Positions 62,023 to 64,000 of a stretch of 64,000 bases of DNA are shown here, piece by piece (positions within the stretch are counted from its first letter, which is position 1; the number at the start of each line of letters is the position of its first letter). The position numbers and the translations under genes were made by a program. The notes below the pieces were generated by a model. That model saw nothing but the letters and a program-made list of their open reading frames with translations. It did no database searches and was not told the DNA's origin. Source of the DNA: JBBDIJ01 sp040880485 (GTDB lineage Bacteria > Bacteroidota > Rhodothermia > Balneolales > Balneolaceae); NCBI GenBank assembly GCA_040880485.1, contig JBBDIJ010000008.1, positions 62,001 through 126,000 on the forward strand, written 5' to 3'.

Positions 62023-62145
62023 ATGCAGTGGATTCAGGCAGTAAGAGTGAGGAGAGAAGCTGACCGGGGTGTTAGAAGAGAGATCAGGAAAGAATTGTTA
62101 TCAGCCGAGAGAGGTCGTTGTTATCAGAATTGCACCAGAGTCTAA
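62023..62145 (+). CDS. Very small arginine-rich reading frame, doubtful
   Basis: 40 residues (MQWIQAVRVRREADRGVRRE, then more basic residues). It lies in the 447-bp gap 61808-62254, whose other content is AT-rich promoter-like sequence. GC content here is higher than the surroundings, but no ribosome-binding site or homologue is seen. It may be chance. Confidence 0.25.
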   Translation: MQWIQAVRVRREADRGVRREIRKELLSAERGRCYQNCTRV

Positions 62146-62254
62146 AATTTGTATAAATCTCAATTTCATAAGTGTTTGCTAAAATGGCTCAAATAAAATA
62201 ACATGAGACTCGGGGCTGTGATGAGGTTTATCGCACACATTCACACCAAATCAA

Positions 62255-63054
62255 ATGGATATATGTTCTCTTTGCAAGAATGAAGATCACTTGGTTAAAA
62301 GCCATTTATTACCAAGAGCTATATATTCTGATGTAAAAAAATTCTATTCACCAGAAAATACAGATCTGGTAATCGCTGACTTTCAAAGCGGAACCGCCTA
62401 TTTCACTGACAAGCAAACCAGACAAAAACTTTTATGTAAGAAATGTGAAACAAGATTTAATAAGAATGGGAAAATCTGGTTCTAAAAGAGTATCAAAGAA
62501 GAAAAGGAATTTTTCCGTTGATGGATAAATTGAATAATATTTCAGTTGTGTGGAATCATAAAGGTGATAAATGGCTTGATCCAAGAGAATACTTTAATCT
62601 AAAACCAGAACAATACCTTTATTTTGCAACAAGTGTTTTTTGGAGAGCATCAGTTGGTAAATGGAAGGGAGCTTCATCAGTTTACAAAAATGCTTTAGTT
62701 GTTAAATATTCCGAGGAAATTAGGTTGTATTTGCTTGGTGAGCGTACATATCCAAATCATGCCTGTGTAGCAGTTTTTATCGATAATTCAGACCACTATA
62801 GTGCCATGACAAGTTTTCCAAGTGTTACAAAGGAAGATGGGTTTCATAATCATATATTTATCATCCCTGGCATAAAATTCATAATGTTAGTTGGAAAGAA
62901 TACAGTTAATCCAAGTTCATTATACTACAAAGAAAACATTGCATTCATTAGAAGTGATTTCAGTAACCCAATAACAAATCAGGAATTCAAGAAAATCAGA
63001 AATTTGATTAAAAATTCAGTAGTAGCAAAAGGTCGATTAGATAAAGGAAACTAA
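62255..63054 (+). pseudogene. Frameshifted zinc-motif (CxxC/CxxC) protein
   Basis: Two frames belong to one gene. The first (62255-62485) has MDICSLCKNEDHLVKSHLLP and LLCKKCETRFNKNGK, the N-terminal zinc-knuckle layout of a family of unknown proteins of about 270 residues. It then hits TAA. Reading in the next frame from about 62479 restores VLKEYQRRKGIFPLMDKLNN, which joins the second frame (178 residues to 63054). One base is missing near 62470-62478 relative to a continuous frame. Either a recent inactivation or a sequencing error. Confidence 0.7.
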
Positions 63055-63169
63055 TACTGTTTTCTTTTTGCGTATAGCAACCGCTACCGCTGACCATTTA
63101 AGTTGTAAGTTCGGTCGAAATAAGTCAAACTGTTATAGAGCAATTGATTCAAAATCAAATAAATTAGAG

Positions 63170-64000
63170 ATGGGAATATTCAGTTTTTTTAGAAAGAAGA
63201 AAAAAGAGACTCAAATCAATTTAAAGAAGACTGAAAATGTCATATCGGCAAAGTCTATAATAAAATCATCATTTGACGAACATACTATTCATAGAGATTT
63301 GCTTGATTTATTATGGATAGCTGATGGTAAATACAAAAATTATAAACAATCAAGCAGCAATAACAAAAGTGTTAACATAAACGGTATTCAAATATCCTTC
63401 TCATTTCTAAATCAAGAAGAGCCAAGTTTAATCTACACAGGGCAAGCCATATCAAAACCAAGAGATTTTAATAAAGTCGAACGACCACAATATTTTCCAA
63501 CATATTCATCATTAACCCCAGAACAAAAATGGGTGTATTTAAAGCTTCTTGCAAACCCGTATGACAACTCAATAGATGTCGGATATGTGTTTATACTCTA
63601 CTATGGGTTGGAAAGGCATCTGCTTGAGGGCAAATTTGAAAAAGCATTTGATACCATTTTAAAACTTAGAGATGTACACACAAATAAATCATTTCAGTCG
63701 TATACAGCAAATGCTTTGATACTAAGTTGTTTAATTCATCAACGCCCTAAATATGTTTTAAAATTTATACAGTCTCTTGATAAAGAACATGAACTTTCTT
63801 TCTCAGATGACTTGTTTCTGCTATGCTACTTTAATTTTGACATTCCACCGTCAGCAAATAACTTAATGAGAATGGCAAAGACTTTTGAGTTTACGAATTT
63901 AAATTACATAAAAAAGTACCCCGAAGTGTTCCAAAAGTGTCTCGAGGATGCATTATCTCAAAGTAATAACAGTAAAAATTTTGAACTTAATGGGTACTTT
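63170..64000 (+). CDS. TerB-N domain protein (cut by window edge)
   Basis: Open reading frame from ATG 63170 to the last base, 277 residues so far. A Lys-rich start (MGIFSFFRKKKKETQ) is followed by the TerB-N signature: FPTYSSLTPEQKWVYLKLLA, then DVGYVFILYYGLERHLLEGK (about 123-165). TerB-N proteins are found with tellurite-resistance-like and phage-defence genes in islands and usually continue into TerB-like C-terminal domains. Here only the first part is visible. Confidence 0.75.
   Translation, partial: MGIFSFFRKKKKETQINLKKTENVISAKSIIKSSFDEHTIHRDLLDLLWIADGKYKNYKQSSSNNKSVNINGIQISFSFLNQEEPSLIYTGQAISKPRDFNKVERPQYFPTYSSLTPEQKWVYLKLLANPYDNSIDVGYVFILYYGLERHLLEGKFEKAFDTILKLRDVHTNKSFQSYTANALILSCLIHQRPKYVLKFIQSLDKEHELSFSDDLFLLCYFNFDIPPSANNLMRMAKTFEFTNLNYIKKYPEVFQKCLEDALSQSNNSKNFELNGYF

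Overview
The window looks like a chromosome of a marine or halophilic Balneolota/Rhodothermota-type bacterium (FCB group). The reasons are lineage-typical genes (DUF4292 and DUF4293 proteins, a YpdA-type bacillithiol reductase, a TPR - DUF4292 - EnvC-like run, FecR/CHASE2-cyclase genes) and Bacteroidota-style promoters with a TAnnTTTG -7 box in front of pyrR, tRNA-Ala and a DUF4293 gene. The species cannot be named from the sequence.

Bases 1-49.7 kb are ordinary, moderately GC-rich chromosome. In order: the end of sucC; pyrR-pyrB; a tripartite RND efflux operon whose pump carries an extra block of membrane helices; a DUF4293 protein and an EamA exporter; an MltF-like transglycosylase; an Rsb-type partner-switching module (phosphatase, kinase, STAS protein); a SPOR lipoprotein; an ABC ATPase; a second RND locus with two different pump subunits around one adaptor; tRNA-Arg; an OmpA-like lipoprotein; tRNA-Ala; a secreted protein - FecR - outer-membrane barrel - CHASE2 cyclase cluster; SRP RNA; a leftward envelope operon (TPR, DUF4292, degenerate LytM/EnvC, small membrane protein, YpdA); an LMW phosphatase; ileS - DksA-like - lspA; ribBA with an apparently dead RibA half; yajC; and a fadI-fadJ beta-oxidation pair.

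At 49.7 kb a tRNA-Val gene marks the left edge of an AT-rich genomic island that runs past the end of the window. The last 22 bases of the tRNA are repeated 129 bp further in, and a large serine recombinase gene ends 33 bp beyond that repeat. The island holds three serine recombinase genes, a recombinase fragment, a block of rightward cargo genes (GNAT-like, two unknowns, a membrane protein, a lipoprotein, a PH-domain protein), and a replication-like module. That module consists of an HTH protein, a 22-bp iteron array, a small polymerase of the DNA polymerase A / T7 RNA polymerase superfamily (TV-Pol-like), a structured terminator-like leader, two unknown proteins and an XRE regulator. The right end carries a frameshifted zinc-motif gene and a TerB-N protein cut by the window end.

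The most interesting material is the island. The superfamily-A polymerase shows motif A, an R-x3-K-x3-F-x3-F fingers helix and an HDS motif C, with iterons on one side and a branched terminator-like RNA on the other. Two 92-bp direct repeats, each next to a resolvase gene and followed by a hairpin showing compensatory changes, bracket the cargo block. Together these suggest a plasmid-like integrative element with an excisable cargo cassette.
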